From: Acidimicrobiales bacterium
GTDB taxonomy: Bacteria > Actinomycetota > Acidimicrobiia > Acidimicrobiales > Aldehydirespiratoraceae
Length of the DNA stretch: 64,000 nucleotides
Assembly: GCA_033344915.1 (NCBI GenBank)
Contig: JAWPML010000001.1
Coordinates: 3,924,263 to 3,988,262, forward strand
Direction of reading: 5' to 3'
Positions 1-10,037 of this stretch are shown one piece after another. Position 1 is the stretch's first letter. Every line of letters starts with the position of its first letter. The position numbers were made by a program, and so were the translations under genes. A model generated the notes under the pieces. That model saw nothing but the letters and a program-made list of their open reading frames with translations, was not told the origin of the DNA and ran no database searches.

Positions 1-697
1 CGGGCTGGAGGAAGCGGCAGGACAGCTCGATCGTCGGGGCGAACCAGTCGAGCTCGCCGGTGTGTGGATAGCACGCGGGTCCCCATGCATCGAGGTCCGT
101 GGCGATGAGCAGCCGACAGTCGTCGAGCCACCGGTCCGCGGTGGGCGTGTGATCCAGGAACCGATACCACGAGGCGGCCTCCGGTTCGCGCGGCTCGCGG
201 TTCTCCCAGTCCTCGATCCATGTGGTCGGCCGGTAGTCGAGCCGGTGCCAGAACTCGTATGGCGACGGTTCCCCCGCTCGCCGGAGCAGCTCGATGAAGG
301 TGTCGAGCCCGTCGGGCCCGGGCACCGCGGGCCGGGCGCGGGCGGCGTGGTGCGCCAAGCCGTCCTCGGTGTCCGTCCCCCACACCGTCGCCTCGAGCAC
401 GGCCCGGTCACCCTGGGTCAGCTCCACCCGCATGCACGTGGCGACGCGGGTCGTCCGCAGCGTGGTGACGGTCACCGTCAGCTCGTCGTCGCCGGCGACG
501 GCGAGGAAGTTGGCGTTGATCGACGCGGGCCGGGCCCGGCCGCAGTGGGCCCCGGCGGCCCGGAGCGCGATCGACGCGATGTAGCCCCCCATCGGCCCCC
601 AGATCGCCCACTCGGACGACGCGGTGGCGGCGTAGGTCGTGACCCCGTCGGCCGCGCGGCGATGATCGACGCGGGTGTCCTGGTCGAGATCGGCCAT
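1..697 (-). CDS. Thioesterase/hotdog-fold family protein (partial, 3' end outside window)
   Basis: The reading frame opens at an ATG at 697, with an in-frame GTG one codon upstream, and runs off the left edge, leaving about 232 residues. An early WGPMGGY motif (about residues 33-39) is typical of the acyl-CoA thioesterase-like TesB/4HBT_3 hotdog family. Such proteins hydrolyse or bind acyl-CoA thioesters in the cytoplasm. The gene is divergent from the asparaginase with only about 20 bp between start codons, so the two probably share a promoter region. The exact substrate cannot be told. The family call rests on the motif and general sequence character. Confidence 0.65.
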   Translation of the reverse strand, partial: MADLDQDTRVDHRRAADGVTTYAATASSEWAIWGPMGGYIASIALRAAGAHCGRARPASINANFLAVAGDDELTVTVTTLRTTRVATCMRVELTQGDRAVLEATVWGTDTEDGLAHHAARARPAVPGPDGLDTFIELLRRAGEPSPYEFWHRLDYRPTTWIEDWENREPREPEAASWYRFLDHTPTADRWLDDCRLLIATDLDAWGPACYPHTGELDWFAPTIELSCRFLQP

Positions 698-720
698 CAC
701 GGGAACGTAGCCTCACGGTG

Positions 721-1653
721 ATGGCCGGCCCGCTCATTATCGACGTGACCCGTGGGGAACACATCGAGAGCCGCCACCGAGTCGACGTCGTCGCCGTGGA
801 TGCCGATGGCTCGATCGTGTGGTGGCGCGGCGACGGCCGCCGTCCGACGTTGCCGCGCTCCGCGATCAAGCCGGTGCAGGCCCTCCCGGTGGCTCGTGTG
901 GAGGATGATCCCGTCCGGCTCGCGCTGGCGGCATCGAGCCACAACGGCGAGCCCGAGCACGTCGCGCCCCTCCGGGCGTGGCTCGCGGCGCTCGGGCTCG
1001 ACGAGTCTGCCCTCCTCTGTGGCCCTCACCCGCCGATGCATCGCGCCAGCGCGGACCGCCTCGCGGCCGCAGGGGACACGCCGGGCCCGATCCACAGCGA
1101 CTGCTCCGGCAAGCATGTCGGCTTCCTGGCGGTGTGCCTGGCCCACGGTCTCGACATCGCCGGCTACCTGGCCCCGGACCATCCCCTCCAACGGGACCAT
1201 GTGTCTCCGGCGATTACCGCTCAGTGCGGTGTGGATCTCGGCGACCAGACCCCCGGGGTCGACGGCTGCGGCATCCCCGTCTGGACGATGCCGCTCGATC
1301 GGCTCGCCGCGGGCTGGGCGTCGCTTCCCGGCCACCCGGACGGGGCGAAGGTCATCGCGGCGATGGCGGCCCACCCCCATCTCGTCGCCGGGACGGATCG
1401 CCCCGGCACCCGGATGATCGAGACGGGCGGCGGACGAGTGGTCGCGAAGAGCGGCGCCGAGGGCGTCTACTGCGGGATCGACCGCGACAGCGGTGTTGCG
1501 ATCGCGGTCAAGGCGCAGGACGGGGCCGGGCGCGCCGCGGCGATTGCCGGCGAATGGGCGCTGGCCGAGCTCGGCGCGCTCCCGGCTCCGGCGCCGACCC
1601 CGGTGACGAACTGGGCGGGCACCCACGTCGGCGAGATCCGGGTGGTGGCTTGA
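721..1653 (+). CDS. L-asparaginase, zinc-type (AnsA/asparaginase II family PF06089)
   Basis: A 310-residue protein expected to hydrolyse L-asparagine to aspartate and ammonia in the cytoplasm. The signature SAIKP at residues 47-51 places a Ser-x-x-Lys pair (S47, K50) where the Rhizobium etli-type asparaginase has its catalytic serine and lysine. C128 and K131 (CSGK) and C183 (DGCGIP) match, from memory, the Cys-Lys-Cys zinc site of that enzyme. An in-frame GTG at 718 sits directly before the chosen ATG; neither has a clear ribosome binding site. Full length for the family. The neighbours do not suggest a pathway partner. Confidence 0.85.
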   Translation: MAGPLIIDVTRGEHIESRHRVDVVAVDADGSIVWWRGDGRRPTLPRSAIKPVQALPVARVEDDPVRLALAASSHNGEPEHVAPLRAWLAALGLDESALLCGPHPPMHRASADRLAAAGDTPGPIHSDCSGKHVGFLAVCLAHGLDIAGYLAPDHPLQRDHVSPAITAQCGVDLGDQTPGVDGCGIPVWTMPLDRLAAGWASLPGHPDGAKVIAAMAAHPHLVAGTDRPGTRMIETGGGRVVAKSGAEGVYCGIDRDSGVAIAVKAQDGAGRAAAIAGEWALAELGALPAPAPTPVTNWAGTHVGEIRVVA

Positions 1654-1735
1654 CTGTCGCCGGGCGGCGGTCCACTGGTACGTTCTGGCCCGTTCACGCG
1701 CGTCACCTCCCCCGCAAAACCCCGAAGGGATCGTC

Positions 1736-2848
1736 ATGAAGACCAGGGCAGCCATTCTCCGCGAAGTCGGCCAGGACTGGAGCGTCGAGGAGATCGAGCT
1801 CGATGATCCCAAGGAAGGCGAAATCCTCGTCAAGACCATGGCCGCGGGCATGTGCCACTCCGACGAGCACGCGCACGACGGCACCATGCCGGTGCCGCTG
1901 CCGATCGTCGGCGGCCACGAGGGAGCCGGTGAGGTCATCGCCCTCGGCCCCGGTGTGACCGAGTTCGAAGTCGGTGACCACATCTCCTGTTCGTTCATCC
2001 CGTCGTGTGGCAAGTGCACCTGGTGCGCCCAGGGCATGCAGAACCTCTGTGACCTCGGCATGCATCTGATGGAGCCGGGGATGATCGACGGCACCGTCCG
2101 CCACCACGACAAGGATGGCAACGACCTCACGCCTCTGCTCAAGCTCGGCACGTTCTCCGAACACATGGTCCTGAGCGTCGACTCGGCGATCAAGGTCCAA
2201 AAGGACGTCCCGCCCGGGCCCGCCGCCCTCGTGAGCTGTGGTGTCACGACCGGCTACGGCTCGGCCGTCAACCGGGCCGAGGTGGGAGCGGGCGACACCG
2301 TGGTCATCGTCGGCTGCGGTGGCCTCGGCCACGCGGCCATCCAGGGCGCGAAGGTCGCCGGCGCGAAGAACGTCGTCGCCGTCGACCCGTCCGAGTTCAA
2401 GCGCGAGTCCGCCGAGAGCTTCGGCGCCACCCACTCCGCCGCCTCGATGGAGGAGGCCATGGAGCTCGTGGGAGGCATGACCCTCGGCGTCATGGCCGAC
2501 AGCGTGATCCTCACCCCGGGCGTGCTGACCGGCGACATGATCGCCCCGGCCCAGTTCCTCACCCGCAAGGGCGGCACGATCGTGGCCACCGCCGTCGCCA
2601 ACGCGATGGACATGGACGTGCAGCTCAACCTCTTCGAGTTCGCCATGATGAACAAGGAGCTCAAGGGCTGCCTGTTCGGCTCCACGGCGCCGCGCAAGGA
2701 GATCCCGCACCTGCTGTCGATGTACCAGGCCGGTCAGCTCAAGCTCGACGAGATGATCACCAACACCTACACGCTCGATCAGGTCAACGAGGGTTACGCC
2801 GACATGCTCGCGAACAAGAACGTTCGCGGCGTGATCATGTTCGACTGA
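1736..2848 (+). CDS. NDMA-dependent (mycofactocin-type) alcohol dehydrogenase
   Basis: A 370-residue medium-chain zinc alcohol dehydrogenase. C40 and the H61-E62 pair form the catalytic zinc site, and C91, C94, C97 and C105 the structural zinc site. The GCGGLG motif near residue 190 marks the nucleotide-binding fold. The sequence looks like the actinobacterial group that holds its nicotinamide cofactor tightly, uses the dye NDMA as an artificial acceptor in vitro and is thought to pass electrons to mycofactocin in vivo. A GAAGGGA ribosome binding site precedes the ATG. The mycofactocin glycosyltransferase mftF lies 7 kb downstream, which supports this subgroup, although mftA-E are not in the window. 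Confidence 0.85.
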   Translation: MKTRAAILREVGQDWSVEEIELDDPKEGEILVKTMAAGMCHSDEHAHDGTMPVPLPIVGGHEGAGEVIALGPGVTEFEVGDHISCSFIPSCGKCTWCAQGMQNLCDLGMHLMEPGMIDGTVRHHDKDGNDLTPLLKLGTFSEHMVLSVDSAIKVQKDVPPGPAALVSCGVTTGYGSAVNRAEVGAGDTVVIVGCGGLGHAAIQGAKVAGAKNVVAVDPSEFKRESAESFGATHSAASMEEAMELVGGMTLGVMADSVILTPGVLTGDMIAPAQFLTRKGGTIVATAVANAMDMDVQLNLFEFAMMNKELKGCLFGSTAPRKEIPHLLSMYQAGQLKLDEMITNTYTLDQVNEGYADMLANKNVRGVIMFD

Positions 2849-2864
2849 CGGTCGACCGCTGCCG

Positions 2865-3776
2865 ATGACTGCTCTCGACGATCCCGCGGTTCTCGACGCG
2901 CTCGATGCCGCGCTCGTCGGGCGGCGACGGGAGATCGAACTCCTGGTGGCCGCGCTCGCCGCGGATCGCCACGTCCTGTTGGAAGGGCCGCCCGGCACCG
3001 GCAAGTCGACGATGCTGCGCGAGGTCGCCGAAGCCTCGGGCACCGGATTCGTCTTCGTCGAGGGCAACGCGGAGCTCACACCGGCCCGGCTCGCGGGCCA
3101 GTTCGACCCGTCGCGGGTGCTCGAGGAGGGCTACGCGACGGACGTGTTCGTCGACGGACCCCTCGTCGAAGCGCTGCGAGCCGGTTCGCTGCTCTATGTC
3201 GAGGAGCTCAACCGCGTGCCCGAGGAGACGGTGAACCTCCTCATCTCGGTGATGTCCGAAGGCGAGCTCCATCTGCCGCGGATCGGCCGAATCCCGGCCG
3301 CGCCGGGCTTCCGCCTCGTCGCCGCGATGAACCCGTTCGACAATGTCGGCACCGCACGGGTGTCCAGCGCGGTGTACGACCGGATGTGTCGGATCGCGAT
3401 GGGCTACCAGGCCCGCGACGACGAGTCCGGCATCGTCGAACGGCGCACGGATGCGACGGACGAGCGGCTTCGGCGCCGGGCCGTGCTCATCACGCGGGCC
3501 ACCCGCAACCACGGCGATGTGCGCGTCGGCTCGTCGGTCCGCGGCGCGATCGATCTCGTCGAGGTGGCCGTCCGGCTGGCTCGGATCCGCGATCTCCCGG
3601 TGACCGATGCCGAACTGGGCCTGGACGCCGCGCTCGTCGCCCTGTCCGGTCGTATCCGCCTCCACGAGGGGGGCGACACCCAGGCCGAGGACGTCATCCG
3701 CGAGCTGTGGGCTCAGGTGCTTGCGACCGAAGTCCAACATGATCCCGACGACGAGGGAAAAGCCCCCGCCCCGTAG
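2865..3776 (+). CDS. MoxR-family AAA+ ATPase
   Basis: A 303-residue AAA+ ATPase of the MoxR/ChlI type. Walker A is GPPGTGKST (41-49), Walker B lies in LLYVEELNR (109-117), and the sensor-1 region contains AMNPFDN (154-160). MoxR proteins act as chaperone-like ATPases working with von Willebrand factor A (VWA) proteins to insert metals or cofactors or to mature complexes. The next gene is a VWA protein, giving the usual MoxR-VWA pair. It starts 16 bp after the alcohol dehydrogenase and may be co-transcribed with it. The target of the pair cannot be told from sequence. Confidence 0.9.
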   Translation: MTALDDPAVLDALDAALVGRRREIELLVAALAADRHVLLEGPPGTGKSTMLREVAEASGTGFVFVEGNAELTPARLAGQFDPSRVLEEGYATDVFVDGPLVEALRAGSLLYVEELNRVPEETVNLLISVMSEGELHLPRIGRIPAAPGFRLVAAMNPFDNVGTARVSSAVYDRMCRIAMGYQARDDESGIVERRTDATDERLRRRAVLITRATRNHGDVRVGSSVRGAIDLVEVAVRLARIRDLPVTDAELGLDAALVALSGRIRLHEGGDTQAEDVIRELWAQVLATEVQHDPDDEGKAPAP

Positions 3777-3895
3777 GGGGCGACTCGGGTGCACCACTCA
3801 CGCTCGAAGGCGACGACGCCCAGCAGGCGCTCGCCGACGAGACCCGGCGCACGACGCCCCGGGAACAACTCCGACGCGACGAGGCGTTCGACGAC

Positions 3896-4717
3896 GTGTC
3901 GCCTGAGGTCGGACAGATCGACGAGGGCGCGTTCGCCGACCTGATGGAGGACGACGCCGATCATGCGCTCGCCCTTCTGGCCCAGATGACCGGTGCGAGC
4001 GATCCGGTGCTCGCGGCCCTTGCCCGCCGGCTCGCCGGTCGGCTGTTGATCGACCTGGCGCGAACCGGCCCGCGTGACAGCCGCGGCATCGGGCGCATCG
4101 TCACGTCGTCGGCGGAGCGTGCGGATGGCGATGTCGATCTCGATGCGAGCCTCGACGCGCTCGTCCTCGCCCGCGCCGGATCGTCGGCCGTTCCCGCTGA
4201 CGAGATGCGGGTGCGTCACTGGACGAAGCCGGCGATGGCGCTGTCGCTGCTCGTGGATCGAAGCGGCTCGATGAGCGGTGATCGTCTCGCCGTGGCTGCC
4301 GTTGCCGCGGCCGCCTGCTCGTGGCGGGCCCCGGCCGACTGGTCGGTCCTCGCCTTCGCCGACCGGCAGTTGGCGCTGAAGTCGCAGGATGACGGCCGGT
4401 CGGCGCCGTCCGTCGTCGGCGATCTGCTGCGCCTGCGGGGCCAGGGGACGACCGACCTCGACGCCGCCCTGCGCGCGTCGTCGCGCCAATTGGAACGATC
4501 TCGGGCCAAGCGCCGCGTCACCGTCCTGCTGTCGGACTGTCGAGCGACCGCGGGTGTGGACCCGGCGGCGGTCGCCCGTCGTCTCGACGAGCTCTGCATC
4601 GTCGCGCCGGCCGACGACGCCGACGATGCCGAGGCCTTCGCGCGCCAAGTCGGCGCGCGGTTCACGACGGTCACGGGAGCCTCCGAGATTCCCGCCGCGC
4701 TCGCTCGCGTGCTGTGA
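3896..4717 (+). CDS. VWA-domain protein, Mg-chelatase ChlD-like; true 5' end uncertain
   Basis: From the GTG used here the protein has 273 residues. A MIDAS motif DRSGS (D121, S123, S125) and GTTDLDAAL identify a von Willebrand A domain related to the magnesium chelatase D subunit. It should bind a divalent metal and partner with the upstream MoxR ATPase. The same frame continues upstream with clearly protein-like sequence (about 40 residues rich in Asp, Glu and Arg) but contains no start codon before a stop at 3740. An ATG at 3739 lies one frame away and would join this frame if the G5 run at 3776-3780 were one base shorter. The gene may therefore be frameshifted near its start or affected by a homopolymer error. 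Confidence 0.75.
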   Translation: MSPEVGQIDEGAFADLMEDDADHALALLAQMTGASDPVLAALARRLAGRLLIDLARTGPRDSRGIGRIVTSSAERADGDVDLDASLDALVLARAGSSAVPADEMRVRHWTKPAMALSLLVDRSGSMSGDRLAVAAVAAAACSWRAPADWSVLAFADRQLALKSQDDGRSAPSVVGDLLRLRGQGTTDLDAALRASSRQLERSRAKRRVTVLLSDCRATAGVDPAAVARRLDELCIVAPADDADDAEAFARQVGARFTTVTGASEIPAALARVL

Positions 4718-4808
4718 CGCGCGAGCGCGATCGCGCGTATGGGGCGTTCGACTCATCGCGGTCGGGACCGCTTTCGGCGGTGGAGCGGGCTTGGGTACCC
4801 TCGGGCAG

Positions 4809-7280
4809 ATGAGCAAAGCGGCCGAGCGGCGCATTCGGGCGTTCGGCGGCTATCAGCCCGGGCTCGACGGCATCCGCGGACTCGGCATGTTCGCGATGCT
4901 CGGCTACCACGCGGAGATGTCGTGGGCGGACGGCGCCTTCCTGTCGCTCTCCCAGTTCTTCACCCTCTCCGGCTTCCTCATCACGGCGATCCTTCTGGAC
5001 AGCCGTCGGCGAACCGGCACGATCGATCTGCCGGACTTCTGGGCCCGGCGGTTTCGCCGCTTGGCCCCGGCCGCGTTCGTCGGGCTCGCCGGTGTGGCGG
5101 TCTTCGGCGCGACCGTCGCGACCCGCGACCAGGTCGAGGGTCTGGCGGGCGAGGTCCTCGGCGTCGTGGGCTATGTCGTCAACTGGGTCTTCGTGCGGAC
5201 GGATCAGTCCTACACCGACCTGTTCGCGTCACCGTCGCCCGTCAACCACTATTGGTCGCTGGCCGTCGAGGAGCAGTTCTACCTCTTCATCCCGCTCGTT
5301 CTCTTCGGCCTCTTCCGCATCCGGGCCCACCCGCGAACCATCGGCCTGGTCGTCGCCGCCGCCGGAGTGCTCTCCACGGCGTGGATGTTTCGCCTGTACG
5401 ACAACGGCATCGACCTGGACCGCCTCTACTACGGCACCGACACGCGGCTGGCCGAGGTCATGGTCGGTGCGCTGCTGGCCGTGATCCTCGACACCATCGG
5501 CATCGACTTCGCGGCGCAGTGGCGGCGAGTCGCCCAGGCCGCCGGCGTAGCGGCGTTCGGCGTGCTCGCCTGGCTCTGGGTCGACCTCCAGCTCACCGAC
5601 TCGTTCACCTGGCAGGGCGCGTTCCAGCTCAATGCCGTCCTCACCGCGGTGATGATCGTCGCGATCGTCTCGAGCGACGGACCGCTCAGTCGCTTCTACG
5701 CGATCGCGCCCCTCGCGTGGCTCGGTCGCCTCAGCTACGGGGTCTACATCTTCCACTTCCCGATCTACCTGTGGCTCACCGAGGAACGCACGGGACTGTC
5801 GGACTGGCCCCTCTTCGCGCTCCGGGTCGTCGTGTCGATCAGTATTGCGGTCGTCTCCAAACGCTTCATCGAGGATCCGATCCGGCGCGGGGCGACCTTC
5901 GGACTGCCGACGTGGGCCCGGGTGGCCGCGTACCCCGTGATCGGGGCGGCCCTCGTCGGGATCGTCGCCCTCACCGCGAACACCGATGGCGAGGATCCGC
6001 TCGCGACCCTGCGCGACGACGGCGGGACCACGGTGGCGGTCGGCACGGAGGACGGCGTACTCGACATGCTCGTGATCCACGGCGACGAAGCGGCGGGCGA
6101 ACTGACCCGGTTGGCGTCGACGGTCGACGACGATCCCGCCCTGCGGCTCACGGCCGTGCCGTTCACCTGCGTCCCCGCCGCGACCGACGCGTCGTGTACC
6201 GACTGGGTCGACACCTGGCCGACGGTCATCGAGGACGCGGATCCCGATGTGGTGATCTGGCTGGCCGACCGTTGGCCGGACGAGGTCGCAGCCGCGGTCC
6301 CGGCGGAGGCCGACGCAGCCGCCTGGATGGCTGCGGCGATCGACGAAGGGGTCGACGTGCTCGCCGCCGAGGGCGCCGCGGTCGTCCATGTCGCGCCGGG
6401 TGCCACGGTCGGCGAGCAGTTCGCGCGGGCAGTCCGTCCGTTCATGCAGGCGATGGATGATGTGCTCGCCTCGAACGACCATGCGTTCTCCGTGCTCAGC
6501 GGGGCGATGCCCGACCCGTCAGTCGTCACCGACGAGGACGCGTTCCTCGACGCCTCGGTCGATGCCATCCTCGACGCCGCCGCGCTGTACCAGCGTGCCG
6601 ACCGGGCCGGGCAGGCTCGTGTCCTCGTCGTCGGCGACTCGCAGGCCCGATCGTTCGGTTACGGCCTCGAGCGCTGGGGCAACGAGGAGGACCTCTGGGT
6701 GTGGAACGTCGCGGTCAATGGGTGTGGCCTCGCCGACGAGGGCGTCGTGTACGGAAGCGGCTCGCCGCAACCATTGCGTGACGAGTGCCTCGCGGTGATC
6801 GGCGACCTCGAGCGCAGGATCGCGTCGTTCGAACCCGAGGTCGTGGTCGTCTTGAGCAGCGTCTGGGATCTCGGCGAACGCCGGCTCGACGAGTGGGCCG
6901 AGCCGCTGACGATCGGGTCCGCGGACTTCGATTCCTACCTCCTGCGTGAGTATCGACGGGCCGCAGAGGTCCTCGGCGCCGGCGGCGCGGAGGTGGTATG
7001 GATGCGCCCGCCGTGTCCCGGGGAGCGCGCCGGCGTCGGAAGCCTCGACGACGATTCGATCGACCTGCTCGACAGCAACGTGCTGACGCCGCTCGGGGAG
7101 GCGATGCCCGAGGTCCGCTTCTTCGATCTCGACGCCGTGCTGTGCCCCGACGGGGAATCGCTCGAAGAGGTCGAGGGCGTCGGGCTCCTGCGCGCGGACG
7201 GATTCCACTTCGGCGTCGAGAGTTCGATCTGGTTCGCAGAGAACTACGGTGACGTCATCCTGGGGTTGGAGGGATCGTGA
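4809..7280 (+). CDS. Membrane acyltransferase 3 with C-terminal SGNH hydrolase domain (OatA-like)
   Basis: An 823-residue fusion. Residues 1-350 form a multi-helix acyltransferase-3 membrane domain that starts with the typical GLDGIRGL sequence and contains VNHYWSLAVEEQFYLF. After a linker, the C-terminal third has an SGNH hydrolase fold with GDSQ (S611) and a D797-x-x-H800 pair. Proteins of this architecture O-acetylate peptidoglycan, lipopolysaccharide or other surface glycans, passing the acyl group across the membrane to the SGNH domain. The ATG at 4809 was chosen because the protein-like sequence begins there; the frame is open further upstream. Its stop overlaps the GTG of the next gene, so the two are translationally coupled. 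Confidence 0.85.
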   Translation: MSKAAERRIRAFGGYQPGLDGIRGLGMFAMLGYHAEMSWADGAFLSLSQFFTLSGFLITAILLDSRRRTGTIDLPDFWARRFRRLAPAAFVGLAGVAVFGATVATRDQVEGLAGEVLGVVGYVVNWVFVRTDQSYTDLFASPSPVNHYWSLAVEEQFYLFIPLVLFGLFRIRAHPRTIGLVVAAAGVLSTAWMFRLYDNGIDLDRLYYGTDTRLAEVMVGALLAVILDTIGIDFAAQWRRVAQAAGVAAFGVLAWLWVDLQLTDSFTWQGAFQLNAVLTAVMIVAIVSSDGPLSRFYAIAPLAWLGRLSYGVYIFHFPIYLWLTEERTGLSDWPLFALRVVVSISIAVVSKRFIEDPIRRGATFGLPTWARVAAYPVIGAALVGIVALTANTDGEDPLATLRDDGGTTVAVGTEDGVLDMLVIHGDEAAGELTRLASTVDDDPALRLTAVPFTCVPAATDASCTDWVDTWPTVIEDADPDVVIWLADRWPDEVAAAVPAEADAAAWMAAAIDEGVDVLAAEGAAVVHVAPGATVGEQFARAVRPFMQAMDDVLASNDHAFSVLSGAMPDPSVVTDEDAFLDASVDAILDAAALYQRADRAGQARVLVVGDSQARSFGYGLERWGNEEDLWVWNVAVNGCGLADEGVVYGSGSPQPLRDECLAVIGDLERRIASFEPEVVVVLSSVWDLGERRLDEWAEPLTIGSADFDSYLLREYRRAAEVLGAGGAEVVWMRPPCPGERAGVGSLDDDSIDLLDSNVLTPLGEAMPEVRFFDLDAVLCPDGESLEEVEGVGLLRADGFHFGVESSIWFAENYGDVILGLEGS

Positions 7281-8281
7281 CGGACATCCTGACCGCAGCT
7301 CGTGAACGGGAGGCTGCGGGAGACGTCTCCGGAGCCATCGAGCTGCTCGTGGATGCACTCGCCGACGGCCCCGACCAGGCCCTCGAATCCGCACTCCTGG
7401 CACTTCGCCATCGCGCCTTCGCCTCCGTGGAGGATGGTCGCTCCGACCATGCGACATGGCCACCGCCGGTCGAGGACCACTTCCCGGGCGGCGGCGTGCC
7501 GGAGGTGGCCGCTGCGGATCTCGACGCCGAGCTGGTTCGTTCCGCCCTCCTGCACCACGGGTCGCTGTTGGTGAGAGGCCTCGTCGACGAGGCACGCGCC
7601 GCGTCCTTGCGGCGGGCGATCGACGCGGCGTTCGCCGGTGCTGCGATCCATCGCGACGACCCGCACGCCGAGGTCGGCGACGGTTTCGTCCCCTTCGAGC
7701 CCGAGCCGCGCTACCCCTTCGGCGTCTACGAGCGGGCGTTCGCGAACTTCGGAAGCGGGGTCCTCGGGGTCGATTCGCCCCGCGCCATGCACGAGATGAT
7801 CGCGGCGCTGGAGGCGGCGGGCGTCCGTGGGTTGCTCCGCGACTATTTCGGCGAGCCGGCGGCGTTCTCGGTCAAGAAGACCACGCTGCGCCGCACGGAG
7901 CCGGACTCCCTCGCCGGTTGGCATCAGGACGGCGCCTTCCTGGGAACGCAGACGCGGGCGCTCAACATCTGGACGGCGCTGAGCCCGTGTGGCGTCGACG
8001 CGCCCGGTTTGGACGTGTTCCCAGATCGATTCGAGGAGCTCGTGCCGACCGGCGGCGACGAGATCTACGACTGGTCCGTCAGCAACGAGACCGCGAGTCG
8101 CTACGACCTGTCTCGCGTCGTTCGGCCGGCCTTCGACACGGGCGACGCCCTCCTGTTCGACCACATGACGCTGCATCGCACGGGTGTGGACCCGGCGATG
8201 ACGCGGACGAGATACGCGATCGAGATGTGGTTCTTCGCGCCGTCGACCTACCCGACGGACCAGATCCCGATCCTCTTCTGA
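7277..8281 (+). CDS. Phytanoyl-CoA dioxygenase (PhyH) family Fe(II)/2-oxoglutarate oxygenase
   Basis: A 334-residue protein with a WHQDG motif giving the iron ligands H216 and D218. A distal histidine in DHMTLHRTG (H300 or H296) is followed by arginines at 310 and 312 that would bind 2-oxoglutarate. These are the hallmarks of the PhyH family, which hydroxylates lipids or small molecules. The first 70 residues look like a helical extra domain. The GTG start overlaps the stop of the acyltransferase-SGNH gene, suggesting joint expression and possibly modification of the same envelope component; this is inference. The substrate is unknown. Confidence 0.75.
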   Translation: MTDILTAAREREAAGDVSGAIELLVDALADGPDQALESALLALRHRAFASVEDGRSDHATWPPPVEDHFPGGGVPEVAAADLDAELVRSALLHHGSLLVRGLVDEARAASLRRAIDAAFAGAAIHRDDPHAEVGDGFVPFEPEPRYPFGVYERAFANFGSGVLGVDSPRAMHEMIAALEAAGVRGLLRDYFGEPAAFSVKKTTLRRTEPDSLAGWHQDGAFLGTQTRALNIWTALSPCGVDAPGLDVFPDRFEELVPTGGDEIYDWSVSNETASRYDLSRVVRPAFDTGDALLFDHMTLHRTGVDPAMTRTRYAIEMWFFAPSTYPTDQIPILF

Positions 8282-8287
8282 GGCGGG

Positions 8288-9997
<1,710 letters not shown>

Positions 9998-10037
9998 ACG
10001 GAGAGCGTAGATCGAGCACACGGCTACCGTCCTGGCC

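Noticed and set aside
3607-3906. Small arginine-rich open frame overlapping the MoxR and VWA genes
   Set aside because: Its composition is that of an off-frame translation; only its ATG at 3739 is of interest as a possible start for the VWA gene.
4389-4808. Upstream extension of the acyltransferase frame into the VWA gene
   Set aside because: The extension translates to arginine/serine-rich off-frame sequence of the VWA gene; the membrane domain starts just after the ATG at 4809.
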